DNA of 64,000 nt from Lentimicrobiaceae bacterium (GTDB lineage Bacteria; Bacteroidota; Bacteroidia; Bacteroidales; F082), in contig SUWV01000001.1 in the NCBI GenBank assembly GCA_015061315.1, forward strand, positions 186,001 through 250,000, written 5' to 3'. Of this stretch, positions 17,518 to 26,983 are shown in pieces. The notes under the pieces are model-generated. The model was not told where the DNA came from. It ran no database searches and saw only the letters and a list, made by a program, of their open reading frames with translations. How positions within the stretch are numbered: the first letter of the stretch is position 1; the number at the start of each line of letters is the position of its first letter. The position numbers and the translations under genes are program-made.

Positions 17518-17567
17518 AGACGTGTCAATGTTGTTTGATAGGGTAGGTATCATTGACGCGACTCTAC
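17518..17567 (-). repeat. GTAGAGACG palindrome, copy D
   Basis: On the minus strand it starts GTAGAGTCGCGTCAATGATACC and ends ACATTGACACGTCT. Copies A and D share a GCGTCAATGATACCTA stretch. It is entered on the minus strand from an octamer array (17568-17601). Confidence 0.8.
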
Positions 17568-17601
17568 TTGGTGACTTGTTGTCTTGTTGTCTTGTAGACT
17601 C
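17568..17601 (-). repeat. Octamer array (GTCNACRA family)
   Basis: On the minus strand the units GTCTACAA, GACAACAA, GACAACAA and GTCACCAA run into the GTAGAG of palindrome copy D without a gap. Confidence 0.75.
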
Positions 17602-17634
17602 AAAAAACCGTAGACTTTTGACTTAAATTAATTC

Positions 17635-17664
17635 TTTGTAGTATGAATTAATTTCATATTTTTG
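17635..17664 (+). promoter_or_regulatory. Promoter of the ornithine carbamoyltransferase gene
   Basis: TTTG at 17635 and TATTTTTG at 17657 with 18 bases between fit the Bacteroidota -33/-7 pattern. The start codon is 38 bases beyond. Confidence 0.7.
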
Positions 17665-17702
17665 CATCATTAGAAATTACAAACAAAAAAAATCATAACA
17701 TT

Positions 17703-18704
17703 ATGGCATTCAACTTAAGAAACAGAAGCTTTTTGAAGTTGTTAGACTTCACTCCAAAAGAAATTCAATACTTTTTAGATTTAGCTCGCGACCTCAAACG
17801 CGCTAAATATGCAGGTACAGAACAACAAAGATTAAAAGGCAAGAATATCGCTTTGATATTTGAAAAGACTTCAACACGTACACGTTGTGCTTTTGAAGTA
17901 GCTGCTTACGACCAAGGCGCTCATGCAACATACTTAGGACCTTCAGGCTCACAAATCGGTGTTAAAGAATCAATGAAAGACACAGCACGCGTTCTCGGCC
18001 GCATGTATGATGGTATCGAATATCGTGGCTTCGACCAAGCTACTGTTGAAGAATTAGCAAAATACGCTGGCGTACCAGTATGGAACGGCTTGACAAACGA
18101 ATTCCACCCAACACAAATCCTTGCTGACTTCTTAACAATGTCAGAACACACCGACAAACCTTTGAACAAAGTTACTTTCGCTTACGTTGGCGACGCTCGT
18201 TTCAACATGGGTAACTCTTTGATGGTCGGTGGCGCTAAGATGGGTATGGACGTAAGAATCGTAGCTCCAAAAGAATTACAACCAGACGCAGAACTCGTAG
18301 CAACATGTAAAGAAATAGCTAAAGAAACAGGCGCTATAGTAACAGTTACAGATAATGTTGAAGAAGGCGTTAAAGGCTGCGACTTCATCTACACCGACGT
18401 TTGGGTATCAATGGGCGAACCAGCAGAAGTATGGGCTCAACGTATCAGCATGTTGAAACCTTACCAAGTAAACGCTGAAATGATGAAGATGACTGGCAAT
18501 CCAAAATGTAAGTTCATGCACTGCTTGCCAGCTTACCACAACTTAGAAACACAAGTCGGTCGTGACGTTCACAAACAATTCGGTCTCGATGGCATCGAAG
18601 TAACAGAAGAAGTTTTCGAATCAGAAAATTCTATAGTTTTCGACGAAGCAGAAAACAGAATGCACACCATCAAAGCTGTTATGGTTGCAACATTAGGTGA
18701 CTGA
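17703..18704 (+). CDS. argF: Ornithine carbamoyltransferase
   Basis: A 333-residue protein of usual OTC length. Carbamoyl-phosphate motif STRTR is at 57-61, the HPTQ motif ([11 protein letters not shown]) near 138-142, and the ornithine/Cys loop HCLPAYH begins at 273. It makes citrulline from ornithine and carbamoyl phosphate in the arginine pathway, or works in reverse in arginine fermentation. Many Bacteroidota use the N-acetyl/N-succinyl-ornithine enzyme instead; this one reads as the classical E. coli ArgF/ArcB type. It has its own promoter and terminator, and no other arginine gene is adjacent, so whether it is biosynthetic or catabolic is open. Codon use is strongly biased (ACA, CAA, GAA), as for a highly expressed gene. 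Confidence 0.93.
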   Translation: MAFNLRNRSFLKLLDFTPKEIQYFLDLARDLKRAKYAGTEQQRLKGKNIALIFEKTSTRTRCAFEVAAYDQGAHATYLGPSGSQIGVKESMKDTARVLGRMYDGIEYRGFDQATVEELAKYAGVPVWNGLTNEFHPTQILADFLTMSEHTDKPLNKVTFAYVGDARFNMGNSLMVGGAKMGMDVRIVAPKELQPDAELVATCKEIAKETGAIVTVTDNVEEGVKGCDFIYTDVWVSMGEPAEVWAQRISMLKPYQVNAEMMKMTGNPKCKFMHCLPAYHNLETQVGRDVHKQFGLDGIEVTEEVFESENSIVFDEAENRMHTIKAVMVATLGD

Positions 18705-18705
18705 T

Positions 18706-18748
18706 TTGACAATTGACAATTAACAATTTACAATTGACAGTTAATGGT
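18706..18748 (+). repeat. GACAATT heptamer array after argF
   Basis: Units TTTGACAATTGACAATTAAC and related heptamers start two bases after the argF stop and run up to the terminator. Confidence 0.7.
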
Positions 18749-18757
18749 TAAGAATGA

Positions 18758-18787
18758 GGGACGTAGTTTGTACTGCGTCCCCTTTTT
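18758..18787 (+). terminator. Intrinsic terminator of argF
   Basis: GGGACGTAGT pairs with ACTGCGTCCC (one G-T pair) around a 4-base loop, and a run of T follows. Confidence 0.85.
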
Positions 18788-18871
18788 ATATTACCTAGTA
18801 GCCTGAAGAGCTTATACATATATAGCGTATGGCGCGCCGTACTGATTAAGTATAAAAAATTAAAAAAATAA

Positions 18872-18902
18872 TTGGAATTTTGAAATAAATACATTAAAAT
18901 TG
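18872..18902 (+). promoter_or_regulatory. Possible promoter of the Omp28-like gene
   Basis: TTG at 18872 and TAAAATTG at 18895 (seven of eight consensus bases) are 20 bases apart, 29 bases before the start codon. Confidence 0.45.
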
Positions 18903-18931
18903 CAAGCATGAAACTGTAATATTTTTATGTC

Positions 18932-21900
18932 ATGTTTAAACGTTTTTTCTTCATTCTAACTTTATTTTTTGCAACTGCTTTTGCAGTAATGGCACAAGAT
19001 TTTAAGAACCAGATCAATGTAATTAATCCCGAAACCATAGCATACGATTGGGACTTCAATGTAATTCCCGATGGAACCACACTCACGGCTTGGAACGGTC
19101 CTGGCGTTAATGGTAATGGCATCGCAACTTATTTCAATATTCATGATAAGGACGGTAACAGTATTTTCCCTGATGGCGCAATGCTTGTCGATGAACTTCC
19201 ATCAAAGCTTTATACTACGGCAAAGCAGCTGTCGCTCATAGACAGAGATAACAATACCATCATTGCATACCAGACTCTCGATAATGCTGTCGATGCTGGC
19301 TTGGAATCGAATGTGAACGAGAATTATCGTCTTTATAAAATATCTCCTGAAGGTGAAATGCTTTGGGGTGAACATGGCATCGACCTTAACAGAGGAAAAT
19401 ATTCGGAGGCTACACAAGGCTGTCTCTCGATGGTGCAAATAGAGGACGGCTCTTATTATTTTGCTTGGGTGGAGTATACATGGAACGGCGATTATGAGAT
19501 AGGTACCATTCATTTAGAACGTGTTTCGCAAGATGGTGAAATGTTATGGGATGAACCTGTCATATTGGGAGATGGCGTCACTCCTATGACTTTCCCTTAT
19601 CTCGTCAATGCTGGCAATAATCAAGTTATTATGGTTTATGCAAAGGGTTCGGGACAAGAACTTAATGCCAAGAAACTCGATTTCGACGGCACTGAAGTAT
19701 GGAACAGCGATACTCGTATTTATAGAAACGGCTTCGGCTCAATACCGATCTGGACTTTCCTGAAAGTGCAAGCTGATGGCGAGGGCGGCGTTTTTGTTGG
19801 CTGGTATGACGACCGTAACGGAACAAATTTTGAAAGGACTTACCTCGCTCATGTCTTGTCAAACGGAGAACATGGTTTCGTATCTGAAGAAGGTGGCGAG
19901 GCTATCGCTTATACCGACACTTTGAGAAGCTTCGCACCTTCAATATATTACGACAAAGAAAATCAATATGTCTATGTGCTTCGTCGTGAGACGTCTTACG
20001 GACAAGGCTACTCCAGACTGATGCTTCAGAAAATGTCGATGTCGGGAGAATTGCTTTGGGACTCGGAAGGCGTGGAAGTGTATCCTTATGAAGAGACATA
20101 TTTAGGCTATGAAAATATCAGCGACGACGGCGAAGGCAATATCGCTATCTTCTTCATGAAAAACAAAAAGACTTCCGATAGTGATAACGTTGTGAACCTG
20201 TTTATGAAGGTAAGTAAAGAGGACGGCTCTGTGGTATTGGATCCGATAGCATTCTCTCCAACAACAGAAAACAGAGCTAATCTTAAAATCAGCAAGCTCA
20301 TCAATAATGAATATTGGATCGCGATGTGGGAAGACAAGAGAATACTTCCAACCGACGACACTAATGTCGATATTACTGAGTTGCCAAGCCGTTTGTATAT
20401 GCAGAAGATTTTAAAAGACGGAACTGTCGAAAGCAATGATTTCAACGTAAGCACAAAACCAGAGAATAAGAAATTCTTGATAGAAGAGTTTACGGGAATA
20501 CAATGCGGCAACTGTCCCGATGGTCACGCCATGGCGAAAAATCTTAAGCTTGCAAAAGAAGGCGAAGGCTTCATCATAGCTATTCATGCTGGATATTATT
20601 CGAATCCAGCTCCCGATCAAATCAATCTCAACACCGATGACGGCTTGACGATTCACAACTTCTATGGCGCCAACAGCTATCCTTCAGGAATGGTGAACCG
20701 CAGAGAATATTACGATAACATCATTGTTGGCAGATCGTCGTGGGTGATGATAGCGAGAGAGACAAACTCAGAAACTGCTCCTGTAAACCTCTGGCTCGAC
20801 TGCCAATATGATGATTTCTATGAAGAACTGACGATAAATGTTGAAGGCTACTGGACAGCCGATTCGCCGAGCGATGAGCCAAAACTTTCTGTGGCATTAC
20901 TGCAAAATAACATTCAAGGCTATCAGGCTGGCAGCGGTGTCGGCGATGAATATATGCACCAACATGTGCTCCGCGATTATATCACCGATGCCTTGGGCGA
21001 TACTATCAGCAAAAACAAAAAAGGAGATTTCTTCAGTAAAACATATAAATACGTTTTGCCTTCCGACTATAATGGCGTTGTAGTAGTGCCAGAACAATTG
21101 GAAATAATAGCTTTCGTTTCGGAAACAGAATCGAATATCCTTAACGTGACAGGAAAGAAACTTACGCATCCTTCCTTCGAGCTTCCTTTAGAAGCCACAA
21201 TATCGGAACCTAAAATTCCAATCAGGAAAAATTATTTCTATTCTTTCGTGGAATTATATCTCGATAACAAATCGACAGAGACAATAACAAAAGCAACCTT
21301 CGATGTGGAACTTAACGGCATTACAAAAGAAGTGGAATGGACTGGTGAAGTCCCTGCTTTATCAATGAAACAAATTGCTGTTCCTGTCGATTGGACAACG
21401 ACGCAAACAGAAGAAAACGACTGGTCGGTGACACTCGCTTCCATCAACGGAGAAGAATATAAGGGCAATAAGATAAAAGGCTCGTTCAACAAACCGACAC
21501 TCGTCACAGATAATGTCAGGATAAAGATTAAATCAGACAGCTATGCTGACGACAATCGTTTTATGCTTAAAGATCAAGATGGAAACATAGTTGAAGAATT
21601 TGAGGGTTTTGTCAATGGCGAGGCTAAGGAACTGGAGTTTGAATTAAGCCTTGATCAAGGGAAAATCTATTGCTTTGAAGTTACTGATGTCTGGGGCGAC
21701 GGAATAACTTCGCCACGCGGTCATGTTAAAATTTATTCAGATGAAGACAAGCTTCTCACTCAGAATATGGAAATCAAGGACTTCGGATGGCGAGTTTTCC
21801 TTGAAGTAGAAAAAGGAGAAAGCATAGATGAACTCAGCGATGATGAGATAAAAATGACATACATCAACGATTGTATCATTATTGACGAAAGCCGTGATTT

Positions 21901-22048
21901 CAAAGTGGCAATCTATGACCTCGCAGGAAGATGCGTCTTGAAAGCTGAAAATGTCAATAATATCAGTACGGCAGATTTCAGCAAGGGAACGTATCTCGTC
22001 AATGTCATGACATCTGAATCAAATAAAACTTTTAAACTAATCAAATAA
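18932..22048 (+). CDS. T9SS-secreted protein with Omp28-like thioredoxin-fold domain
   Basis: A 1038-residue protein with a signal peptide (1-22, ending AVMAQ). Residues ~30-500 resemble a beta-propeller-like surface domain and are clearly paralogous to the next gene (shared blocks include SPEGE.LWGE and DTRIYR.G.GSIP.WT). Residues ~510-760 look like an Omp28/thioredoxin-type domain: LIEEFTGIQCGNCPDGH with the redox pair Cys525/Cys528. A DVWGDGITSP segment near 925 resembles the subtilase's DDFGDGWGG. The C-terminus is a T9SS sorting domain (FKVAIYDLAGRCVLK). The CxxC suggests a thiol-disulfide or metal-binding role at the cell surface, unproven. It starts a tightly spaced set of three T9SS genes. 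Confidence 0.85.
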   Translation: MFKRFFFILTLFFATAFAVMAQDFKNQINVINPETIAYDWDFNVIPDGTTLTAWNGPGVNGNGIATYFNIHDKDGNSIFPDGAMLVDELPSKLYTTAKQLSLIDRDNNTIIAYQTLDNAVDAGLESNVNENYRLYKISPEGEMLWGEHGIDLNRGKYSEATQGCLSMVQIEDGSYYFAWVEYTWNGDYEIGTIHLERVSQDGEMLWDEPVILGDGVTPMTFPYLVNAGNNQVIMVYAKGSGQELNAKKLDFDGTEVWNSDTRIYRNGFGSIPIWTFLKVQADGEGGVFVGWYDDRNGTNFERTYLAHVLSNGEHGFVSEEGGEAIAYTDTLRSFAPSIYYDKENQYVYVLRRETSYGQGYSRLMLQKMSMSGELLWDSEGVEVYPYEETYLGYENISDDGEGNIAIFFMKNKKTSDSDNVVNLFMKVSKEDGSVVLDPIAFSPTTENRANLKISKLINNEYWIAMWEDKRILPTDDTNVDITELPSRLYMQKILKDGTVESNDFNVSTKPENKKFLIEEFTGIQCGNCPDGHAMAKNLKLAKEGEGFIIAIHAGYYSNPAPDQINLNTDDGLTIHNFYGANSYPSGMVNRREYYDNIIVGRSSWVMIARETNSETAPVNLWLDCQYDDFYEELTINVEGYWTADSPSDEPKLSVALLQNNIQGYQAGSGVGDEYMHQHVLRDYITDALGDTISKNKKGDFFSKTYKYVLPSDYNGVVVVPEQLEIIAFVSETESNILNVTGKKLTHPSFELPLEATISEPKIPIRKNYFYSFVELYLDNKSTETITKATFDVELNGITKEVEWTGEVPALSMKQIAVPVDWTTTQTEENDWSVTLASINGEEYKGNKIKGSFNKPTLVTDNVRIKIKSDSYADDNRFMLKDQDGNIVEEFEGFVNGEAKELEFELSLDQGKIYCFEVTDVWGDGITSPRGHVKIYSDEDKLLTQNMEIKDFGWRVFLEVEKGESIDELSDDEIKMTYINDCIIIDESRDFKVAIYDLAGRCVLKAENVNNISTADFSKGTYLVNVMTSESNKTFKLIK

Positions 22049-22059
22049 ATTTTATCCTT

Positions 22060-23784
22060 ATGAAAAACTTAGTCGTTACACTATTTTTATTTTTCGGTAT
22101 GCTGAGCGCATACGGACAATGGATAGAAAATCAAGGTATTCCTATTGTCACAGAAGGAACTTCTATCTACGACAATAAAACTGTTGTCGGGAAAGACGGT
22201 ACTACTTATTTCCTTGGTTATTGTCCTAACTTAAAGGAAGCAGAAGATGAGTACGACACCGATAATGTTGTTTATGAATATCGTCTTCAGGCGATAGATA
22301 AGAATGGCGTAAGGAAATTCGGTGACTTAGGTCTGTTGATTTCCGATTATCCAAATCGTTCTTATTGTGTTGTGAACGATTATCTCTATCTCGACAAAGA
22401 AGGCAACATTATTGTTGTGGTTTTTGATGCACGTGCTCATGAATATGAAGACCTTATGGGAGCATACGCCTATAAGATTTCTCCAGAAGGCGAGAAGCTT
22501 TGGGGAGAAGACGGCGTTTTGCTTGGTAACGGAAGAGACTTGGTTGCTGCCATGAGAATGGTGGAGCTCACTGACGGAAGTATCGTATTCGCATGGATGC
22601 GTTCTCACGGACAGCTCTTGGCTATCGACCTTCAACGTATCACAGCTAAAGGCGAACCTCAATGGGAACCAACAGAAGTAGGATTGAACGATGAAACAAT
22701 CACTTACCAATATCCGTATTTGGTCGATGCTGGCATGAATCAATTTATTCTTGTTTATGCTAAAGGCGGCGCTCAGGATTTATATGCCCGCAAGATGGAT
22801 TTCGACGGCACCTCGGTATGGAGCGAAGACACCCGTATCTATCGTGGCGGCTGGGGTAGCATCCCATTATGGACAATCTTAGATGTGAAGCCTTCGGGCG
22901 ACGGCGGCGTGATATTAGGTTGGAACGACGACAGAAGCATGACAAATATTGAAACAGCATATATGTCTTACGTTACCAAAGACGGAGAAATAGGCTTTAG
23001 CGGAGCATCAGATAATGGCGACGTGAAATTAAACTACAGTGAGTTTAGAAATTTCAACTGTAAGGTCATGGCAGACCCTGCTGGCGACGGATTCCTCGCA
23101 TTCTGGAGAGAGACAAGCGAAGGTCAGAGCTGGCAAAGAATGGTGATGCAGAAAGTGTCGAAAGAAGGTGAACTTCTTTACGGTGACGAAGGCGTCATGA
23201 TAGCTGATTTTGAAGAGACAAACTTCGGATATAACTCTATACAGCCTGGCAATGAAGGCGAAGCAGCTTTGTTCTATATGAGACAAAACGCTGGCTACGG
23301 CGATGTCGATGTCCTTTATATCACATTCAAAACAGAAACAGGTGAATTCTTAATGGAAGAACCTCACCGATTGATAGCAGGAACAAAAGAACGCTCAAGT
23401 ATGACATCGCACGTATGCCAAGAAGAAGGATTCTGGATCCTGAAATGGAAAGAAGATTATAAAGACGAAAATAATAACACTCAAGAAAAACATTTACTCT
23501 ATCGCTTAGACTATAGAGTGAACGACACTACAAGTGTTGAAAATATAATAACTATATCAGATAACTTCTATCATTCAAACGAACAATTTATGGTAAAGGT
23601 CGCAAATGCAGGCAAGGCGCAGATAGAAATATTCGACCTTATGGGAAGAAAGATAGACGATATTAATAATGTAGAACTTAACGCAGGTTTAAACACCATC
23701 GCTTGGACTAACAAAAGCGGTGCTTATATCGCTAAAATGACTGTTAATAACGAAGTGTTGAATTGCAAAATTTTAATCAAATAA
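22060..23784 (+). CDS. T9SS-secreted protein paralogous to the Omp28-like gene's N-terminal half
   Basis: A 574-residue protein with a signal peptide (1-20, ending AYGQ). Residues ~25-495 align along their length with residues ~30-500 of the preceding protein (SPEGEKLWGEDGV, DFDGTSVWSEDTRIYRGGWG, GGVILGWNDDR). The repeated G-G-W-D-D-R pattern suggests beta-propeller blades. It lacks the thioredoxin-like part and goes directly to a T9SS sorting domain (IEIFDLMGRKIDD). It starts 11 bases after the preceding stop. The pair looks like a tandem duplication with loss or gain of the CxxC domain. Function unknown. Confidence 0.85.
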   Translation: MKNLVVTLFLFFGMLSAYGQWIENQGIPIVTEGTSIYDNKTVVGKDGTTYFLGYCPNLKEAEDEYDTDNVVYEYRLQAIDKNGVRKFGDLGLLISDYPNRSYCVVNDYLYLDKEGNIIVVVFDARAHEYEDLMGAYAYKISPEGEKLWGEDGVLLGNGRDLVAAMRMVELTDGSIVFAWMRSHGQLLAIDLQRITAKGEPQWEPTEVGLNDETITYQYPYLVDAGMNQFILVYAKGGAQDLYARKMDFDGTSVWSEDTRIYRGGWGSIPLWTILDVKPSGDGGVILGWNDDRSMTNIETAYMSYVTKDGEIGFSGASDNGDVKLNYSEFRNFNCKVMADPAGDGFLAFWRETSEGQSWQRMVMQKVSKEGELLYGDEGVMIADFEETNFGYNSIQPGNEGEAALFYMRQNAGYGDVDVLYITFKTETGEFLMEEPHRLIAGTKERSSMTSHVCQEEGFWILKWKEDYKDENNNTQEKHLLYRLDYRVNDTTSVENIITISDNFYHSNEQFMVKVANAGKAQIEIFDLMGRKIDDINNVELNAGLNTIAWTNKSGAYIAKMTVNNEVLNCKILIK

Positions 23785-23794
23785 ATCTAGGCTT

Positions 23795-26700
23795 ATGAAA
23801 AAATTTTTATTATCGCTCGCTACGGTGCTATGTCTCGCCGTGACAGCAAACGCACAGGCAATTTTCGGCTATGGTCTTTCTCTTAACGAAGAAGGTACAT
23901 ATACAGCCATCGCTGATGGAACAGTAATCGCATCAGGAACCAATGAGGCTATTCAAACCTCAGTCGATGAATGGGGCGATCCTCAGAACAATTTTAACGA
24001 TAAAGTGATATTTCCTTCTGGTATCTTTGCCGAAGAAACAACAGCAGAAGCTTATCCTATCGGTTTCGATTTCACTTACAACGAAAAGACTTTCACATCT
24101 TTCGCTGTTGCTACAAATGGCGTTATCTACTTAGGTAATGAAACAGTTACAGCATATACCGACGGCAGATACACATTTACAAGCGGTAGCGGCAGCAATC
24201 TCATCGGATTTGTCAGCAATCGCGGTAATATTTGTAATGATGAAACTGTCATAAGTTATAAAACAGAAGGCACAGCTCCTAACCGCGTGCTCGCAGTCGA
24301 GTTCAAAGAATTGGGTTTCCTCCAAGGATATTGGGGAACAGAAGCTTATTTCTTCGATGTCCAATTACGTTTGTATGAAGGAACTAATGCTATCGAATTT
24401 GTTGTAAATAACGCTGATGAAGCAATGACAAGCGTTGACGACGAAGGCAATACTGAAACATATAACACTCTCGTCACTATCGGTATCAAAGGCGAAGGCG
24501 ATGATGTTACAAAAGTATTTGCCGGCGAATTAAGCGAATGGAATGCTGAAAACGCTACATCAAATGAATTCTCTATCGACAGCAATATCAAAGACGGAAC
24601 AACTTTCACTTTCGCATATCCTCAAGATGTGGTAGCTCCTACAGCGCAAGCAACAGAATTTGTTGTCAATAACTTCTCTACAGAATTGAAAGGTTCTTTC
24701 AAAAAAGTTGAAGGCGTAGATACTTATCTCTTGGTTTATCAAGAAGGTAAAGAAATAACAACACTTCCTGTCGACAAAACATCATACGCTCCTGAAGATA
24801 AAATCGGTGAAGCAACGGTAATTGAATACAACGAATCATGGGAATATGAAGACGTATATGAATTTGAACTCTGGGATCTTCCAACTGCAACCGACTACAC
24901 ATTCGCTGTTTATGCCGTTAATTCTTTTGGCTTGAACGGACCTCTTTACAATACCGTCGATGTTCCTACTGTAGTGACATTTACCAATCCAGCAGCTCCT
25001 GCTACATTCAATATCGTTAATACAACAGATTCGACAGCAGTTATAAATCTTGAAGCAAACGATAAAGCTAACAAAATATTGGTCGTCTATAACACAGAAC
25101 TCGTTCGCAGCATATATGGCGATTATCCTCTCATCGGCGAATTGTCGGGCGAATATGAAGCTGGTCAGAAAATAGATACTGCAGGTTATGTGGCTTATTT
25201 CGGCGAAGCTAATGAGAATATAGTAGTGACAGGTTTAGAACATTCTAAAGGCTATTTCTTTGAAGCTTACAGCTATGACCCAACATACGGTTATTCTACA
25301 GATAAATTATCAGCCGACGCAGCTACAATAGCACATCTTCCTTATACATTAGATTTGAATGCGGCAAAGACATACGGACTGCCAGCAGGCTGGACAAAGA
25401 ATGAAGACGGCAGATTTGAACTTCCTAGCTCGGTGCCTGGCTATACCACAGAAGACAATCCTCATGTCCTATGGTGTAAAGAAACTCGTAAAGATGCAGA
25501 AAATGGTGTGATAAATCAACTTACAAGCTGCCCTATTGTCGTCGATCAACGCGATGCTGTCGTGAAATTCGACTTCGCTATGTATTATCAACCAAGCCGT
25601 TTCGGCACTGATGCTTACAACGATTGGGCTGAAGGCGATGTCTTCGCAGTGCAAGTAAGTACCGATGGCGAGACTTTCACAGATTTGGCAACATATACTC
25701 CAGAAAATCATCCTGAATTTATTTACAATGATACTGTTAAGTCATTCGCTCAGTTTGAAGGTGAAATAGCACAATATGAAGGACAGCAAATTTGGGTTCG
25801 TATCCACTGGCATTTGTTCAGTACAAGCTTCGTACCTGGTATTCTCGTTCTCGATAATTTTATCGTTGAAGGTCGTGAAATTCCAGTGATACCAGTCGTG
25901 AAAGTGGAAGATATTACACATGTCTCAGCAAAAGTGGCATGGCGTGGCGAACAAGAAAATTATGAGGTGGCATACGCAAAGACAGGTGAAGAATTTACAA
26001 CTCAAGTCGTTGAAGCTGCTACTGAGTTAGAACTTGCAGAACTCGAAGCAGAGACAGAATATCAAGTGAAAGTACGTGGCATCGTTTCTGAAGAAGAGTA
26101 TTCAGATTGGTCAGAAGTCGTTACATTCACAACAACGGCATGGCCTAAATGTGAAGCTCCTGTAAACCTTGTGTCTGAAATAACATTTACTCCGGGAGAA
26201 ATTTCAGCTACACTCACTTGGGAACTCAATGAAGAACATCTTACATGGGAAGTGAGATACCGCGACGGTAACTCAACAGAATGGACAACAATAAATAAAT
26301 TGGAACAACCAGGATTGATACTCAAAGGTCTTGAAGAAGGCACCACATACTTATGGAATGTCCGCGCTAACTGTACTGCAGATAGAGTGACAGACTGGTC
26401 GGCTCAGGCTTCATTTGAAACTCCGGTAACACCAGAAGCTCCTAAAAACTTGGTGGCTACTGCAACAAGCTCAAGTGCTATTACATTGACATGGGATCCT
26501 GTTGAAGGCGCTATAGCTTACGGAGTCTCAGTATTCGGCGAATATGTAGGTGCTGTCGATAAACCAACAGCAGGCTTTACAAAAATGGATCCTGATACTG
26601 AATATTGCTTCTCGGTGTTCGCAATTATGGAAGTTAATGCTGAAGGCGTCATAACACTATATTCTGAAGATTCTGAAGAAGTCTGTGCTACAACATTACC

Positions 26701-26956
26701 AGATGCTGTGGAAGAAATTGAAACTGCTTTCAACATCTATCCAAATCCTGTTGAAAACGAATTATTCATCGAAACAGAAATGAAAGTAAAAGAAATCTCT
26801 ATTTACGACATCTACGGACGTCAGACTTTGATTCAACAAGTTAATGAATCAATGAGTCAACAAGTGATAGATGTCGCTGATTTGAACAGTGGCGTCTACT
26901 TCGTAATGATAGTTACAAGCGAAGGTGAAGTTGTGAAGAGATTTATTAAAAATTGA
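23795..26956 (+). CDS. T9SS-secreted multidomain protein with fibronectin-III repeats
   Basis: A 1053-residue protein with a signal peptide (1-20, ending ANAQ). The first ~260 residues form a beta-rich domain (ATNGVIYLGN). Fn3-like domains follow (about 285-400 and 400-520), then a cleaved-adhesin-like jelly roll (about 525-700, YGLPAGWTKNEDGRF and LVLDNFIVEGR), three more Fn3-like domains (about 705-970) and a T9SS sorting domain from IYPNPVENELFI. The sorting domain carries the repeat-like stretch QTLIQQVNESMSQQVI. It starts 10 bases after the preceding gene and likely shares its transcript. The closest relatives in the window are the adhesins at 46-64 kb. A surface adhesin or binding role is inferred. 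Confidence 0.87.
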   Translation: MKKFLLSLATVLCLAVTANAQAIFGYGLSLNEEGTYTAIADGTVIASGTNEAIQTSVDEWGDPQNNFNDKVIFPSGIFAEETTAEAYPIGFDFTYNEKTFTSFAVATNGVIYLGNETVTAYTDGRYTFTSGSGSNLIGFVSNRGNICNDETVISYKTEGTAPNRVLAVEFKELGFLQGYWGTEAYFFDVQLRLYEGTNAIEFVVNNADEAMTSVDDEGNTETYNTLVTIGIKGEGDDVTKVFAGELSEWNAENATSNEFSIDSNIKDGTTFTFAYPQDVVAPTAQATEFVVNNFSTELKGSFKKVEGVDTYLLVYQEGKEITTLPVDKTSYAPEDKIGEATVIEYNESWEYEDVYEFELWDLPTATDYTFAVYAVNSFGLNGPLYNTVDVPTVVTFTNPAAPATFNIVNTTDSTAVINLEANDKANKILVVYNTELVRSIYGDYPLIGELSGEYEAGQKIDTAGYVAYFGEANENIVVTGLEHSKGYFFEAYSYDPTYGYSTDKLSADAATIAHLPYTLDLNAAKTYGLPAGWTKNEDGRFELPSSVPGYTTEDNPHVLWCKETRKDAENGVINQLTSCPIVVDQRDAVVKFDFAMYYQPSRFGTDAYNDWAEGDVFAVQVSTDGETFTDLATYTPENHPEFIYNDTVKSFAQFEGEIAQYEGQQIWVRIHWHLFSTSFVPGILVLDNFIVEGREIPVIPVVKVEDITHVSAKVAWRGEQENYEVAYAKTGEEFTTQVVEAATELELAELEAETEYQVKVRGIVSEEEYSDWSEVVTFTTTAWPKCEAPVNLVSEITFTPGEISATLTWELNEEHLTWEVRYRDGNSTEWTTINKLEQPGLILKGLEEGTTYLWNVRANCTADRVTDWSAQASFETPVTPEAPKNLVATATSSSAITLTWDPVEGAIAYGVSVFGEYVGAVDKPTAGFTKMDPDTEYCFSVFAIMEVNAEGVITLYSEDSEEVCATTLPDAVEEIETAFNIYPNPVENELFIETEMKVKEISIYDIYGRQTLIQQVNESMSQQVIDVADLNSGVYFVMIVTSEGEVVKRFIKN

Positions 26957-26983
26957 AAACCTTAGAAATCTAATTTAAATATT

